Positions 1-7,396 of a stretch of DNA of 8,265 nucleotides are shown here, one piece after another. The DNA lies in assembly GCA_009924765.1 (NCBI GenBank), contig RFQW01000052.1, positions 1-8,265 of the forward strand, given 5' to 3'. The DNA comes from Planctomycetota bacterium. GTDB lineage: Bacteria; Planctomycetota; Phycisphaerae; Phycisphaerales; SM1A02. The notes under the pieces are model-generated. The model worked only from the letters and a program-made list of their open reading frames with translations, was not told the origin of the DNA and did not search any database. The translations under genes and the position numbers were made by a program. Positions within the stretch are counted from its first letter, which is position 1, and each line of letters begins with the position of its first letter.

Positions 1-1
1 A

Positions 2-2380
2 AGCGTGCCATCAGATCTAGGGAAATGCAAGCAGATCGCGGTCGGTGGTGATTACTACTACACCTACATCATTGCCCTCCAGAGCGACGGGAGGATTCGG
101 GGGTGGGGAGCCAATTGGAACTGCAATCTCTGCCTGCCAACGTCCAGTCCCGCTTTCAGCGCCATCGGCGCGGGAATGTGGCATGGCCTCGCCCTCGCCA
201 ACGACTGCAATAGCAACGGCATCGCCGACTACATCGATGTGGACAGTTACGGCGCGCTTGACCAGAACGGCGACAAGATTCCAGACACCTGCGAAGGCAT
301 CGATCAGTTCAACAAGACTTCGGCCAATCTCGGTGTGCCTACGGCCAACATCGCCTACAGCCACACCTTCACCAACTTGTACCCCACCTACACCGACGCC
401 ACACTCACCATCCGCGCCAAGGGCGACCTTGAGAGCGCGAACGAATACTTCACCGTCAAGCTGAACGATGTCACCTACGCGCGCGTGTTCGATGGCGTGA
501 ATGGCTCGGGCATCAACTGCACCGATTCAAGCAACGGCGGCGTGAGCTCCTACACATTCACCATTCCAAAGGCCGCCTTTGCGCAGTACGCCACGGCCGG
601 CCAGGTGAAGGTCACGCTGCTCGCTTCGCCCTATGTCACCGCTGGCGAGTGCGGCGGCGGTAGCACCTCGGTGCAGCTGCAGTTTCAGGGCCTGATGCCC
701 GGAGCCGACTGCGACAGCGACGCCACCTGGGATCTGGCCGAGATCAAGCTTGACGCTTCGCTGGATCGCGATCTGAACCGCGAGTTGGACTACTGCCAGA
801 TCCGCGACAATCCGCTGCTGGATCGCAACCAGAACGGCGTGCTGGACAGTTACGACATCGTGCTGAACCCCGCACTGGACTGCGACGGCAACGGCCGTAT
901 CGACACATACGAGATTCTCGACACGGCGAGTCTGGATTGTGATGGGAACAATCGCCTTGATTCATGCGACACGGCAAATACTGGCGGCGTGGTCGGCTGG
1001 GGAAACAACGAGAACAGCCAAGTCACGATTCCAAGCAACCTCGGCCCAACATCACAGATCTCTATGGGCTACTCACACTCGGCAGCCGTCCGCATGGACG
1101 GCTCCATCTTGGCATGGGGCTACAACGGCTACGGCCAATGCACACCACCGTCGGACCTTGGCGCCTGCAAGCAGGTCTGCGCTGGCGGCAATGATTTCAC
1201 GCTGGCACTGCGAACTTCGGGATTGGTTCGCGCGTGGGGTTACAACGGTTGGGGGCTGGGTAGCGTGCCATCCGATCTTGGCGCGTGTAAGCAAATCGCG
1301 GCCGGTTACCGAGTTGCGGGCGCCCTGACACAGAGTGGTGCTCTCCGAGTCTGGGGTTACTACAACGACGAGTGGGGCTACAACATCGACGGCAACGCCC
1401 TCAATTATCCATCCGGCGTGTACGCAAGTTTCTGTCTTGGCGATTCGTTCGGACTCGCACTTCGTCCCGACGGCACCGCAACTGGCTGGGGCACCAACTA
1501 CATCTACTACTACAGCTACCGAGGCCAGGCAACGCCTCCAAGCGGGACTTTCTACTCGCTCTCCGCAGGCATGCACCACAGCGCAGGCGTTCGCACTGAT
1601 GGCTCGATTGCCTGCTGGGGCCTGAATAACAACGGCCAGTGTAATTCTCCCAACGGCCAATTCACCGCAGTCGCTTGCGGCTGGTATCACACGATCGCAT
1701 TGAAGGCGAATGGACAGATTCAGGCTTGGGGATCGAACAGTTACTCCGCAGCCAGCCCACCGTCGACGATTGGGGTTGCAACTGGCATCGCCGCCGGCGG
1801 CTATTCCAGCCTCGCGATTCGCGAGAACAAGGATTTCAACGGCAACCGCCGCCCCGATACCTGCGACATCGCGGACAACCCGCTGCTTGACCGCAACAGC
1901 AACGGCGTGCTTGACGTCTACGACATCCTGCGCGACCCCTCGCTCGACTGCGACAGCAACCTGAAGATTGATCAGTACGAGATCGTGGACAACGCCGCGC
2001 TTGATTGCAACAAGAATGGTCGACTCGATTTCTGCGACATCGCCAGCGGCACCGTGGATTGCAACAACAACGGCATCCCGGATACCTGCGACTCGCTTGC
2101 CGACCCCTCGCTCGACTGCGACCTGAACGGCCGCATCGACACCTGCGATGTGGCCGCCGGCGCCATCGACGACGACCGCGATGGCCGTCCCGACGCCTGC
2201 GAAATCGCCAAGGGTGACATCGACCTGAACGGCGAAGTGGACTACGCCGACCTGGCGGTGCTGCTGCTGTATGTCGGCGACGTGGGCGGCCCAGTGGGCG
2301 ACATGGACGGCGACGGCATGGTCACCACCGCCGACATTTCCGTGCTGCTGATGAACTTCGGCCCCGTCACCTGGCCATGA
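2..2380 (+). CDS. RCC1-repeat / DxDxNG-repeat secreted protein with dockerin-like C-terminus (5' partial)
   Basis: The reading frame is open from the left edge and stops with TGA at 2378-2380. The first codons fall in the middle of an RCC1-type blade (SVPSDLGKCKQIA, nearly repeated at about 1263-1302), so the true start lies upstream and the GTG at 5 is not credible. Counting from that GTG, residues 1-60 are RCC1-like. Residues 100-232 look like a beta-rich domain. Residues 233-325 carry repeats of the form DxDxNGxxDxCD. Residues 327-608 form a second RCC1-like block with recurrent G-x-x-x-x-WG and H-x-x-A-L/V-R/K motifs. Residues 610-735 carry more DxDxNG repeats. Residues 737-791 hold two dockerin/EF-hand-like loops (DIDLNGEVD and DMDGDGMVT). 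The Asp/Asn spacing suggests calcium binding, and the paired Cys residues may form disulfides. I infer a large exported surface or cell-to-cell protein; no enzyme motif is visible and the ligand is unknown. Confidence 0.85.
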   Translation, partial: SVPSDLGKCKQIAVGGDYYYTYIIALQSDGRIRGWGANWNCNLCLPTSSPAFSAIGAGMWHGLALANDCNSNGIADYIDVDSYGALDQNGDKIPDTCEGIDQFNKTSANLGVPTANIAYSHTFTNLYPTYTDATLTIRAKGDLESANEYFTVKLNDVTYARVFDGVNGSGINCTDSSNGGVSSYTFTIPKAAFAQYATAGQVKVTLLASPYVTAGECGGGSTSVQLQFQGLMPGADCDSDATWDLAEIKLDASLDRDLNRELDYCQIRDNPLLDRNQNGVLDSYDIVLNPALDCDGNGRIDTYEILDTASLDCDGNNRLDSCDTANTGGVVGWGNNENSQVTIPSNLGPTSQISMGYSHSAAVRMDGSILAWGYNGYGQCTPPSDLGACKQVCAGGNDFTLALRTSGLVRAWGYNGWGLGSVPSDLGACKQIAAGYRVAGALTQSGALRVWGYYNDEWGYNIDGNALNYPSGVYASFCLGDSFGLALRPDGTATGWGTNYIYYYSYRGQATPPSGTFYSLSAGMHHSAGVRTDGSIACWGLNNNGQCNSPNGQFTAVACGWYHTIALKANGQIQAWGSNSYSAASPPSTIGVATGIAAGGYSSLAIRENKDFNGNRRPDTCDIADNPLLDRNSNGVLDVYDILRDPSLDCDSNLKIDQYEIVDNAALDCNKNGRLDFCDIASGTVDCNNNGIPDTCDSLADPSLDCDLNGRIDTCDVAAGAIDDDRDGRPDACEIAKGDIDLNGEVDYADLAVLLLYVGDVGGPVGDMDGDGMVTTADISVLLMNFGPVTWP
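806..970 (+). repeat. First copy of an internal 165-base coding duplication (DxDxNG block)
   Basis: Encodes DNPLLDRNQNGVLD and the following three calcium-type loops, ending at LDSCD. It aligns without indels to 1874-2038, exactly 1068 bases downstream in the same frame. The DNA is diverged but clearly similar, and the protein is strongly so (DNPLLDRNSNGVLD in the second copy). The offset spans one whole RCC1 block plus a repeat block, which suggests the gene grew by duplication of a composite module. Confidence 0.7.
1874..2038 (+). repeat. Second copy of the internal 165-base coding duplication
   Basis: Partner of 806-970. It encodes DNPLLDRNSNGVLD followed by three loops and ends at LDFCD. 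It is followed by further DCxxNGxxDTCD units that the first copy lacks, so the second calcium-repeat block is longer than the first. Confidence 0.7.
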
Positions 2381-3117
2381 TCCTTCCGCTCCCCCGAATC
2401 CTCGGGGGGAGGGAAACCCGGCCCACCGCCGCACACCGCCACCTTGCCGTGGCCTGTGCATCTGTGGCATGCGCCCTGCTCACCGCCAGCGCACACGCCG
2501 GCATCCTGTGGGATCAGATCGGCGCCACCGGCAGCGACCTGCCAAGCACCGGTCCGCAGGGCTTCTTCCGCTACGGCTCGCAGGTGTTCAGCGGCGAGCC
2601 ACAGTACGACGTGATCGCGCTGGACAACTTCACGCTTGGCAGCGACAGCCACATCGACCGCCTGGAAACCGTCATCCAGGGCTACGGCGCATGGAGCGGT
2701 CCCGGCAACATCCAGGGCTTCGTGGCGCGCGTGTTCACTTCGCCGCAGGCCGCAGCCACCGGCTTTGGCAACGCCATCGCCACGCTGCAACTTGCCGCGC
2801 CCAGCGCCTACAGCAGCTTTGGCACCGGCTTGCTGTGCGGCTTCGACACCAACCTCACGCTGCAGGCCGGCACCTACTGGCTGGGCATTCAGGCGATCCT
2901 GCCCGGCAGCAATGGTCAGGTGGGTGTGGTGATCAGCAATCTTGGCGGCACGCAGCAAGCCTTTCAGGCCAACCCGGGCGGCGGCTTTGGCCTGTCCGGC
3001 AACCTGATCGAGCGACCCGTGAATCTGGCCTACCGCATCAGCGGCGCGGCGGTGCCGGGGCCCGGGGCGCTGGCGTTGCTTGCCGTCGCAGGCCTGCGCC
3101 GCAGCCGTCGCCGCTAG
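2377..3117 (+). CDS. PEP-CTERM-type exported protein of unknown function
   Basis: 246 residues. The ATG overlaps the previous stop as ATGA and has no Shine-Dalgarno of its own, so translation is probably coupled to the upstream gene. The N-terminus has an unusually long n-region (about 22 residues with several Arg/His), then a hydrophobic core LAVACASVACALLTASA and an AHA|G cleavage site at residues 41/42. The next in-frame start (GTG at 2449) would remove the positive n-region, so the ATG at 2377 is preferred. The mature part is Gly/Ser/Asn-rich and beta-like, with no catalytic motif. Residues 226-246 form a PEP-CTERM-like sorting signal: VPGPG, a hydrophobic stretch ALALLAVAGL, then RRSRRR. 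In known systems an exosortase processes such tails for envelope attachment. The planctomycete-style variant has PGP in place of PEP. Its specific role is unknown; the pairing with the RCC1 protein suggests a joint surface function. Confidence 0.8.
   Translation: MILPLPRILGGRETRPTAAHRHLAVACASVACALLTASAHAGILWDQIGATGSDLPSTGPQGFFRYGSQVFSGEPQYDVIALDNFTLGSDSHIDRLETVIQGYGAWSGPGNIQGFVARVFTSPQAAATGFGNAIATLQLAAPSAYSSFGTGLLCGFDTNLTLQAGTYWLGIQAILPGSNGQVGVVISNLGGTQQAFQANPGGGFGLSGNLIERPVNLAYRISGAAVPGPGALALLAVAGLRRSRRR
2384..2415 (+). other. Strong GC hairpin inside the start of the PEP-CTERM gene (attenuator- or terminator-like)
   Basis: TTCC-g-CTCCCCCGA (2384-2397) pairs with TCGGGGG-g-AG-GGAA (2402-2415) around the loop ATCC. 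This gives 13 pairs with single bulges at 2388 and 2409. No T-run follows on either strand, so it is not a standard intrinsic terminator. It begins 4 bases after the upstream stop codon and lies within codons 3-13 of the next gene, so it could limit transcription or translation into that gene. Confidence 0.45.
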
Positions 3118-3118
3118 G

Positions 3119-3148
3119 GCCGTTGCCGCACGTGCGCGGCACTTCGGC
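3119..3148 (+). terminator. U-less hairpin after the PEP-CTERM gene (possible terminator)
   Basis: GCCG-t-TGCCGC (3119-3129) pairs with GCGGCA-ctt-CGGC (3136-3148) around the loop ACGTGC, giving 10 GC-rich pairs just 2 bases after the stop codon. No T-run follows, so it could be a weak or factor-assisted terminator, or only a stabilising 3' hairpin. Confidence 0.35.
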
Positions 3149-3157
3149 GGCACTTCG
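3136..3157 (+). repeat. Perfect tandem 11-mer (GCGGCACTTCG x2) upstream of tig
   Basis: GCGGCACTTCG occurs at 3136-3146 and again, with no gap, at 3147-3157. The period equals about one helical turn. The second copy overlaps the likely -35 element of the tig promoter, which fits an operator-like site. The first copy also forms the 3' arm of the hairpin after the previous gene, so chance or slippage is also possible. Confidence 0.6.
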
Positions 3158-3182
3158 AAAGACCACGCAAAACCCCTATACT
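3154..3182 (+). promoter_or_regulatory. Putative tig promoter (-35 TTCGAA, -10 TATACT)
   Basis: A good -10 hexamer TATACT lies at 3177-3182, with a weak -35 TTCGAA at 3154-3159 and a 17-base spacer. Transcription would start near 3189, leaving a leader of about 43 bases before the tig ATG. The same CTAnACT motif occurs before clpX and rpmB. Confidence 0.5.
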
Positions 3183-3231
3183 CCTCCCCCTTCGCCCCAC
3201 CGCGGGCGCTTTATCAACACAGAGAGCAACC

Positions 3232-4656
3232 ATGAGCAACGCCACCGCAGAGATCAGCCCCGAAGTCAAGGTCGAAGACGCAGGCCCCGCCTGCAAGCGC
3301 ATCACCGTCACCGTGCCGGCCAAGGCCGTGGACGCGCGCCTGGAGACCAGCTTCGGCAACCTGGCCAACGAGGCGCAGCTGCCCGGCTTCCGCAAGGGCA
3401 AGGCCCCGCGCGGCCTGCTCGAGAAGCGCTTCGGCGAGTCGCTGCTGCAGGAGACCCGCTCGCAGCTGCTCAGCGAGACCTACTCCAAGGCGATCGAGGA
3501 TCACAAGCTGCGTCCCGTGAGCGAGCCAACGCTGGCCGAGGGCAGCAAGGAGCCCGAGATCGCGCGCGGCAAGGCCTTCACCTTCACGCTCGAAGTGGAA
3601 GTGGCCCCCGACTTCAAGCTTCCCAACACCGACGGCATCGAGGTGCAGAAGCCCATGTTCGAGATCACCGACGAGCACGTGAACGGCGAACTGCGCCGCC
3701 AGGGCTACCGCTTCGGCACGCCCGAGCGCATCACCGGCCCGTTCCAGCCGCTCGATCGCATGCTGTGCACCGCCAAGGCCTGGAAGAACGACGAGAAGGA
3801 GCCCTTCTTCAACATGGAGAAGGCGCTGGTCGTGGTGCCCGACACCGCGGATCAGGGCAAGGGCGCCCTGCTCGGCCTGCTGGTCGAGGACCTGAACAAG
3901 CACCTCGAAGGCAAGAACGTGGGCGACACGGTGCAGATCACCACCAAGGCCCCCGAGAACCACGAGCGCGAGGACCTGCGCGGCGCCACCGTGCGCTTCG
4001 AGCTGAAGTTCGACGATGCCGATCGCATCACCCCGCTCGATCCCAAGACCCTCGCCGAGCGCATGGGCCTGGAAACCGAGGAGATCCTGCGCGCCCAGGT
4101 GCGCATCATGCTGGAGCGCAAGCGCGACGCCGAGCAGCGTGGCGCCGAGCGCGAGCAGGTCAGCCGTCACCTGATGGACGCGGTCGACTTCGCGCTGCCC
4201 GCGCGCCTGAGCCAGGGCCAGATCACCCGCAACCTCGAGATGGCGCGCATGGACATGCTGCAGCGCGGCATCGAAGCCGAGCAGGTGGAAACCCGCCTGG
4301 CCGAGATCCGCCACGACAGCGAGGAGAACACCAAGCGCCGCCTGAAGCTGTTCTTCGTGCTGGGTCGTCTCGCCGAGGAGCAGAACATCAGCGTGAGCGA
4401 GGCCGAGGTGAACGGCCGCATCGCAGGCATCGCCGCGCAACGTGGCGTGCCCGCGGGCCAGATCCGTCAGGAACTGGAGCGCTCCGGCCGCATGAACGAA
4501 CTCGTGCTCTCCATCCGCGAGCAGAAGGTGCTCGACCGCATCCTGGACAAGGCGAAGTTCACCGAGATCGCCGCCGAGAAGTGGAACGAGATGGAGACCA
4601 AGCGCGAGGCCGAAGCCACCGCCAAGATCAAGGGCGGCAAGAGCAAGAAGGCCTGA
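3232..4656 (+). CDS. tig: Trigger factor, ribosome-associated chaperone
   Basis: 474 residues against 432 in E. coli. The N-terminal ribosome-docking domain spans about residues 10-115 and carries the family signature GFRKGK at 52-57 within LPGFRKGKAPRGLLEKRFG, the loop that contacts ribosomal protein L23 at the exit tunnel. Residues about 165-262 occupy the place of the FKBP-type prolyl isomerase domain. They are strongly diverged: the usual GRMIPGFEDGIKG region is replaced by a Leu-rich segment LLGLLVEDLNKHLEGK, so isomerase activity is doubtful. Conservation returns at ENHEREDLRGATVRFEL. Residues about 265-460 form the helical C-terminal chaperone arms, ending in a Lys-rich tail. The ATG at 3232 follows a weak purine-rich AGAGAG (3221-3226). 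Its product acts co-translationally in the cytosol. It has its own promoter and is followed after 12 bases by a SHOCT protein instead of clpP. Confidence 0.95.
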   Translation: MSNATAEISPEVKVEDAGPACKRITVTVPAKAVDARLETSFGNLANEAQLPGFRKGKAPRGLLEKRFGESLLQETRSQLLSETYSKAIEDHKLRPVSEPTLAEGSKEPEIARGKAFTFTLEVEVAPDFKLPNTDGIEVQKPMFEITDEHVNGELRRQGYRFGTPERITGPFQPLDRMLCTAKAWKNDEKEPFFNMEKALVVVPDTADQGKGALLGLLVEDLNKHLEGKNVGDTVQITTKAPENHEREDLRGATVRFELKFDDADRITPLDPKTLAERMGLETEEILRAQVRIMLERKRDAEQRGAEREQVSRHLMDAVDFALPARLSQGQITRNLEMARMDMLQRGIEAEQVETRLAEIRHDSEENTKRRLKLFFVLGRLAEEQNISVSEAEVNGRIAGIAAQRGVPAGQIRQELERSGRMNELVLSIREQKVLDRILDKAKFTEIAAEKWNEMETKREAEATAKIKGGKSKKA

Positions 4657-4668
4657 TCGGCGGTCTGC

Positions 4669-4956
4669 ATGCAAGGGCGCTCCGGCGACCTCTTCGGCAC
4701 CCTGCTTCCATGGCTTGGCGGCCTGCTCGCTGTGGCATTCGTGGGTGTGCTGCTGATGGCCTGGACGCGACGCATGGCGGTTGGCAAGCGCGGCACAACC
4801 GACGAAGGCTTCGGTCTGGAGCAATTGCAGCGCATGATGGAGCGCGGCGAGATCAGCCCCGAGGAGTTCGATCGTGCGCGCCGCAAGATGATCGACCGCG
4901 TGAAGGCCAGCGCACTGGCCTCAAGGTCCGCGCCCCCGTCCGGTAAGGGCCGCTGA
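4669..4956 (+). CDS. Small single-helix membrane protein with SHOCT domain
   Basis: 95 residues. Residues 9-32 (FGTLLPWLGGLLAVAFVGV and onward) form one hydrophobic membrane helix, followed by a positive segment (RR, KR) that suggests a cytoplasmic C-terminus. Residues 49-76 match the SHOCT pattern: GLEQLQRMMERGEISPEEFD followed by a basic helix. SHOCT is a short C-terminal module of bacterial membrane or exported proteins; its function is poorly known and is proposed to be oligomerisation or binding. The gene begins 12 bases after the tig stop with only a weak GGCGG upstream, so it is probably cotranscribed with tig. It occupies the position where clpP is usually found. A specific role cannot be assigned; a membrane link to protein quality control is conjecture. 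Confidence 0.8.
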   Translation: MQGRSGDLFGTLLPWLGGLLAVAFVGVLLMAWTRRMAVGKRGTTDEGFGLEQLQRMMERGEISPEEFDRARRKMIDRVKASALASRSAPPSGKGR

Positions 4957-4964
4957 CCCGCACA

Positions 4965-4990
4965 CGCGAACGCGTCATTCGCGAACCGCG
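4965..4990 (+). repeat. Short direct repeat CGCGAA(C)CGCG upstream of clpX
   Basis: CGCGAACGCG (4965-4974) and CGCGAACCGCG (4980-4990) share the core CGCGAA, 15 bases apart, just upstream of the likely clpX -10 element. It might be a regulator site. In such GC-rich DNA the match is short enough to be chance. Confidence 0.25.
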
Positions 4991-5009
4991 GTTTTGCCGC
5001 TGGGATCGC

Positions 5010-5015
5010 TAGACT
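5010..5015 (+). promoter_or_regulatory. Putative clpX -10 element (TAGACT)
   Basis: TAGACT preceded by C matches the CTAnACT form seen before tig and rpmB and lies 31 bases before the clpX ATG. No convincing -35 hexamer sits 16-18 bases upstream, so an activator or an alternative sigma factor is possible. A second candidate, CATACT, lies at 5023-5028. Confidence 0.35.
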
Positions 5016-5046
5016 CGTGGGTCATACTCCGAAGGCGAACCACACC

Positions 5047-6443
<1,397 letters not shown>

Positions 6444-6447
<4 letters not shown>

Positions 6448-6929
6448 GCCAGGCCCCTGCGGCCACGAGGCCGTGGCAGGCGATCCAATCCGAACTCGCT
6501 GCGCGCCTCGCACATGCACATGACCGACCTGCCCGCATGCAGGCGTTCGTCGCCACGGCGTGGTCGCATCTGGCGCCAACGGGCGTGAGCTGGCTCGGCT
6601 TCTACGAGCGCGACCCAAATGACCTCTCGCAGTTGTTGCTGGCCGCCCGGGAGCCCAAGCCAGCCTGCAGCCCGATCGGGCTTCATGGAGCCTGCGGCCA
6701 GTGCCTGCTGGCCGCCAAGCCGCTGGTGGTGCACGATGTGGCCGATCTGGGGGCCGGATACATCGCCTGTGACCCCCGCGACCGCAGCGAGGTGGTGGTG
6801 CCCTGCCTGGGCCCGGACGGGCAGGCCTGGGCCGTGCTGGACCTGGACAGCCATCAGGTGGGCAGCTTTGGCGCCGCCGACGCCGAGGCCCTGACCGCCC
6901 TTCTGCGGCAGGCCGGACTTTCGGCCTGA
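6444..6929 (+). CDS. msrC: Free methionine-(R)-sulfoxide reductase (GAF-type, fRMsr)
   Basis: 161 residues, close to E. coli YebR/MsrC (165). The protein is a single GAF domain. It reduces free Met-(R)-sulfoxide to methionine with thioredoxin-type reductant in the cytosol. The three family cysteines are all present with near-identical spacing: C75 (KPAC), C84 (HGACG) and C109 (YIACD). The motifs GVSWLGFY, IACDPRDRSEVVVP and AVLDLDS match the substrate pocket and core of the family. An extra C87 (GQC) is not part of the known triad. The start is GTG 6444, overlapping the clpX TGA as GTGA, preceded by AAGGAG. Translation is therefore coupled to clpX, implying coordinated supply of protein turnover and oxidised-methionine repair. 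A generic GAF sensor is less likely given the cysteine triad and size. Confidence 0.87.
6909..6928 (+). terminator. Hairpin at the end of msrC, no T-run
   Basis: CAGGCCG (6909-6915) pairs with CGGCCTG (6922-6928) around GACTTT, a 7-base-pair stem ending one base before the final stop base. It lacks a T-run, so it may only stabilise the 3' end or act as a weak terminator before the rpmB promoter. Confidence 0.3.
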
Positions 6930-6947
6930 ATCCCGGCGGGAAAGCCC

Positions 6948-6977
6948 TTGCGGCCCCCCCGACCCTTCCACTACACT
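6948..6977 (+). promoter_or_regulatory. Putative rpmB promoter (TTGCGG, 18-base spacer, TACACT)
   Basis: The -35 TTGCGG is at 6948-6953 and the -10 TACACT at 6972-6977, with an 18-base spacer. The start point would be near 6984, giving a leader of only about 20 bases that carries the Shine-Dalgarno site. The position directly before a single-gene unit with its own terminator supports it. Confidence 0.55.
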
Positions 6978-6989
6978 GCTCGGCTCTTC

Positions 6990-6995
6990 AAGGAG
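6990..6995 (+). promoter_or_regulatory. Shine-Dalgarno site for rpmB, partly inside a small hairpin
   Basis: AAGGAG lies 8 bases before the ATG at 7004. GGCTC (6982-6986) can pair with GAGCC (6993-6997) around TTCAAG, covering half of the site. Whether this forms depends on the exact transcript start near 6984. Confidence 0.75.
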
Positions 6996-7003
6996 CCTTA
7001 CCC

Positions 7004-7264
7004 ATGCCGCGTATCTGCCATTTCACCGGTGCAAAGACCTCTTCAGGCAATGTCATTCAGCGTCGCGGCAAGGCGAAGTATCTCGGCGGCGTGGGCATCA
7101 AGACCACCAGCTGCAAGAAGCGCACCTTCAAGCCGAATCTGCAGACCGTGACCACCATGATCGATGGTCGCCCGGTTCGCGTGAAGGCCAGCGTGCGTGC
7201 GATCCGTCAGGGCCTGGTTGTGAAGCCCGTGCGTCGCAAGGCCGTGTACTCGGCCGCGAAGTGA
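7004..7264 (+). CDS. rpmB: 50S ribosomal protein L28
   Basis: 86 residues, a normal bL28 size. The family start pattern C-x-x-TG-x-x-x-x-x-GN is present (MPRICHFTGAKTSSGN), followed by the KKRTFKPNLQ signature and basic segments RVKASVRAIRQGLV and KPVRRKAV. The composition is rich in Lys and Arg, as expected for an rRNA-binding protein of the large subunit. Only two cysteines (C5, C37) are present, so a full four-Cys zinc site is absent. A Gly-rich insert (YLGGVGIKTTSC) sits between the two signature parts. The gene is flanked by its own promoter and Shine-Dalgarno site and by a strong terminator, so it is probably transcribed alone. Confidence 0.93.
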   Translation: MPRICHFTGAKTSSGNVIQRRGKAKYLGGVGIKTTSCKKRTFKPNLQTVTTMIDGRPVRVKASVRAIRQGLVVKPVRRKAVYSAAK

Positions 7265-7296
7265 TTCGACGGTCGAACTGAATTTCGAAAGTCCGT

Positions 7297-7324
7297 AAAA
7301 CAAGCCTTGACATGGCTTGTTTTT
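7297..7324 (+). terminator. Intrinsic terminator of rpmB
   Basis: AAAACAAGCC (7297-7306) pairs perfectly with GGCTTGTTTT (7314-7323) around the loop TTGACAT, with a run of five T at 7320-7324. It lies 32 bases after the rpmB stop. The A-run on the 5' arm means it could also work on the opposite strand, but no gene converges on it. Confidence 0.92.
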
Positions 7325-7335
7325 CTGTCTTGCAC

Positions 7336-7353
7336 ACGAATTTCATTCGTTTT
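7336..7353 (+). terminator. Possible second, backup terminator
   Basis: ACGAAT (7336-7341) pairs with ATTCGT (7345-7350) around TTC and runs into TTTT (7350-7353). The stem is short and AT-rich, so it is weak alone, but it follows the main rpmB terminator by 11 bases. Confidence 0.35.
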
Positions 7354-7366
7354 GGCTAACCGAACA

Positions 7367-7394
7367 TTGACAATCGCTCCATTCGGCGTAACTT
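7367..7394 (+). promoter_or_regulatory. Putative promoter for the rpmB-dnaG intergenic RNA (TTGACA, 16-base spacer, TAACTT)
   Basis: A perfect -35 TTGACA is at 7367-7372, followed after 16 bases by TAACTT at 7389-7394, which matches the -10 consensus at three positions. The predicted start near 7401 falls at the 5' edge of the 9-base-pair stem that begins at 7402. It lies after the rpmB terminators, so it would drive an independent RNA or the dnaG transcript. Confidence 0.45.
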
Positions 7395-7396
7395 TC

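Noticed and set aside
1073..2470. 465-codon - strand open frame opposite the RCC1 protein
   Set aside because: Val/Ala-rich mirror of the repeat-coding strand.
3214..4824. 536-codon - strand open frame opposite tig
   Set aside because: Same antisense effect of high GC at codon third positions; no domain or ribosome site.
2469..4946. 825-codon + strand open frame running through the PEP-CTERM gene, tig and the SHOCT gene
   Set aside because: It is a GC-driven shadow: Arg/His/Gln-rich low-complexity product, while the overlapping frames encode recognisable proteins.
5017..5046. GTG start adding 10 residues to ClpX
   Set aside because: It lies 2 bases after the -10 element, before the expected transcript start, with no ribosome site.
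7307..7335. TTGACA at 7307-7312 as a promoter -35
   Set aside because: It is the loop of the rpmB terminator and has no -10 element 16-18 bases downstream.
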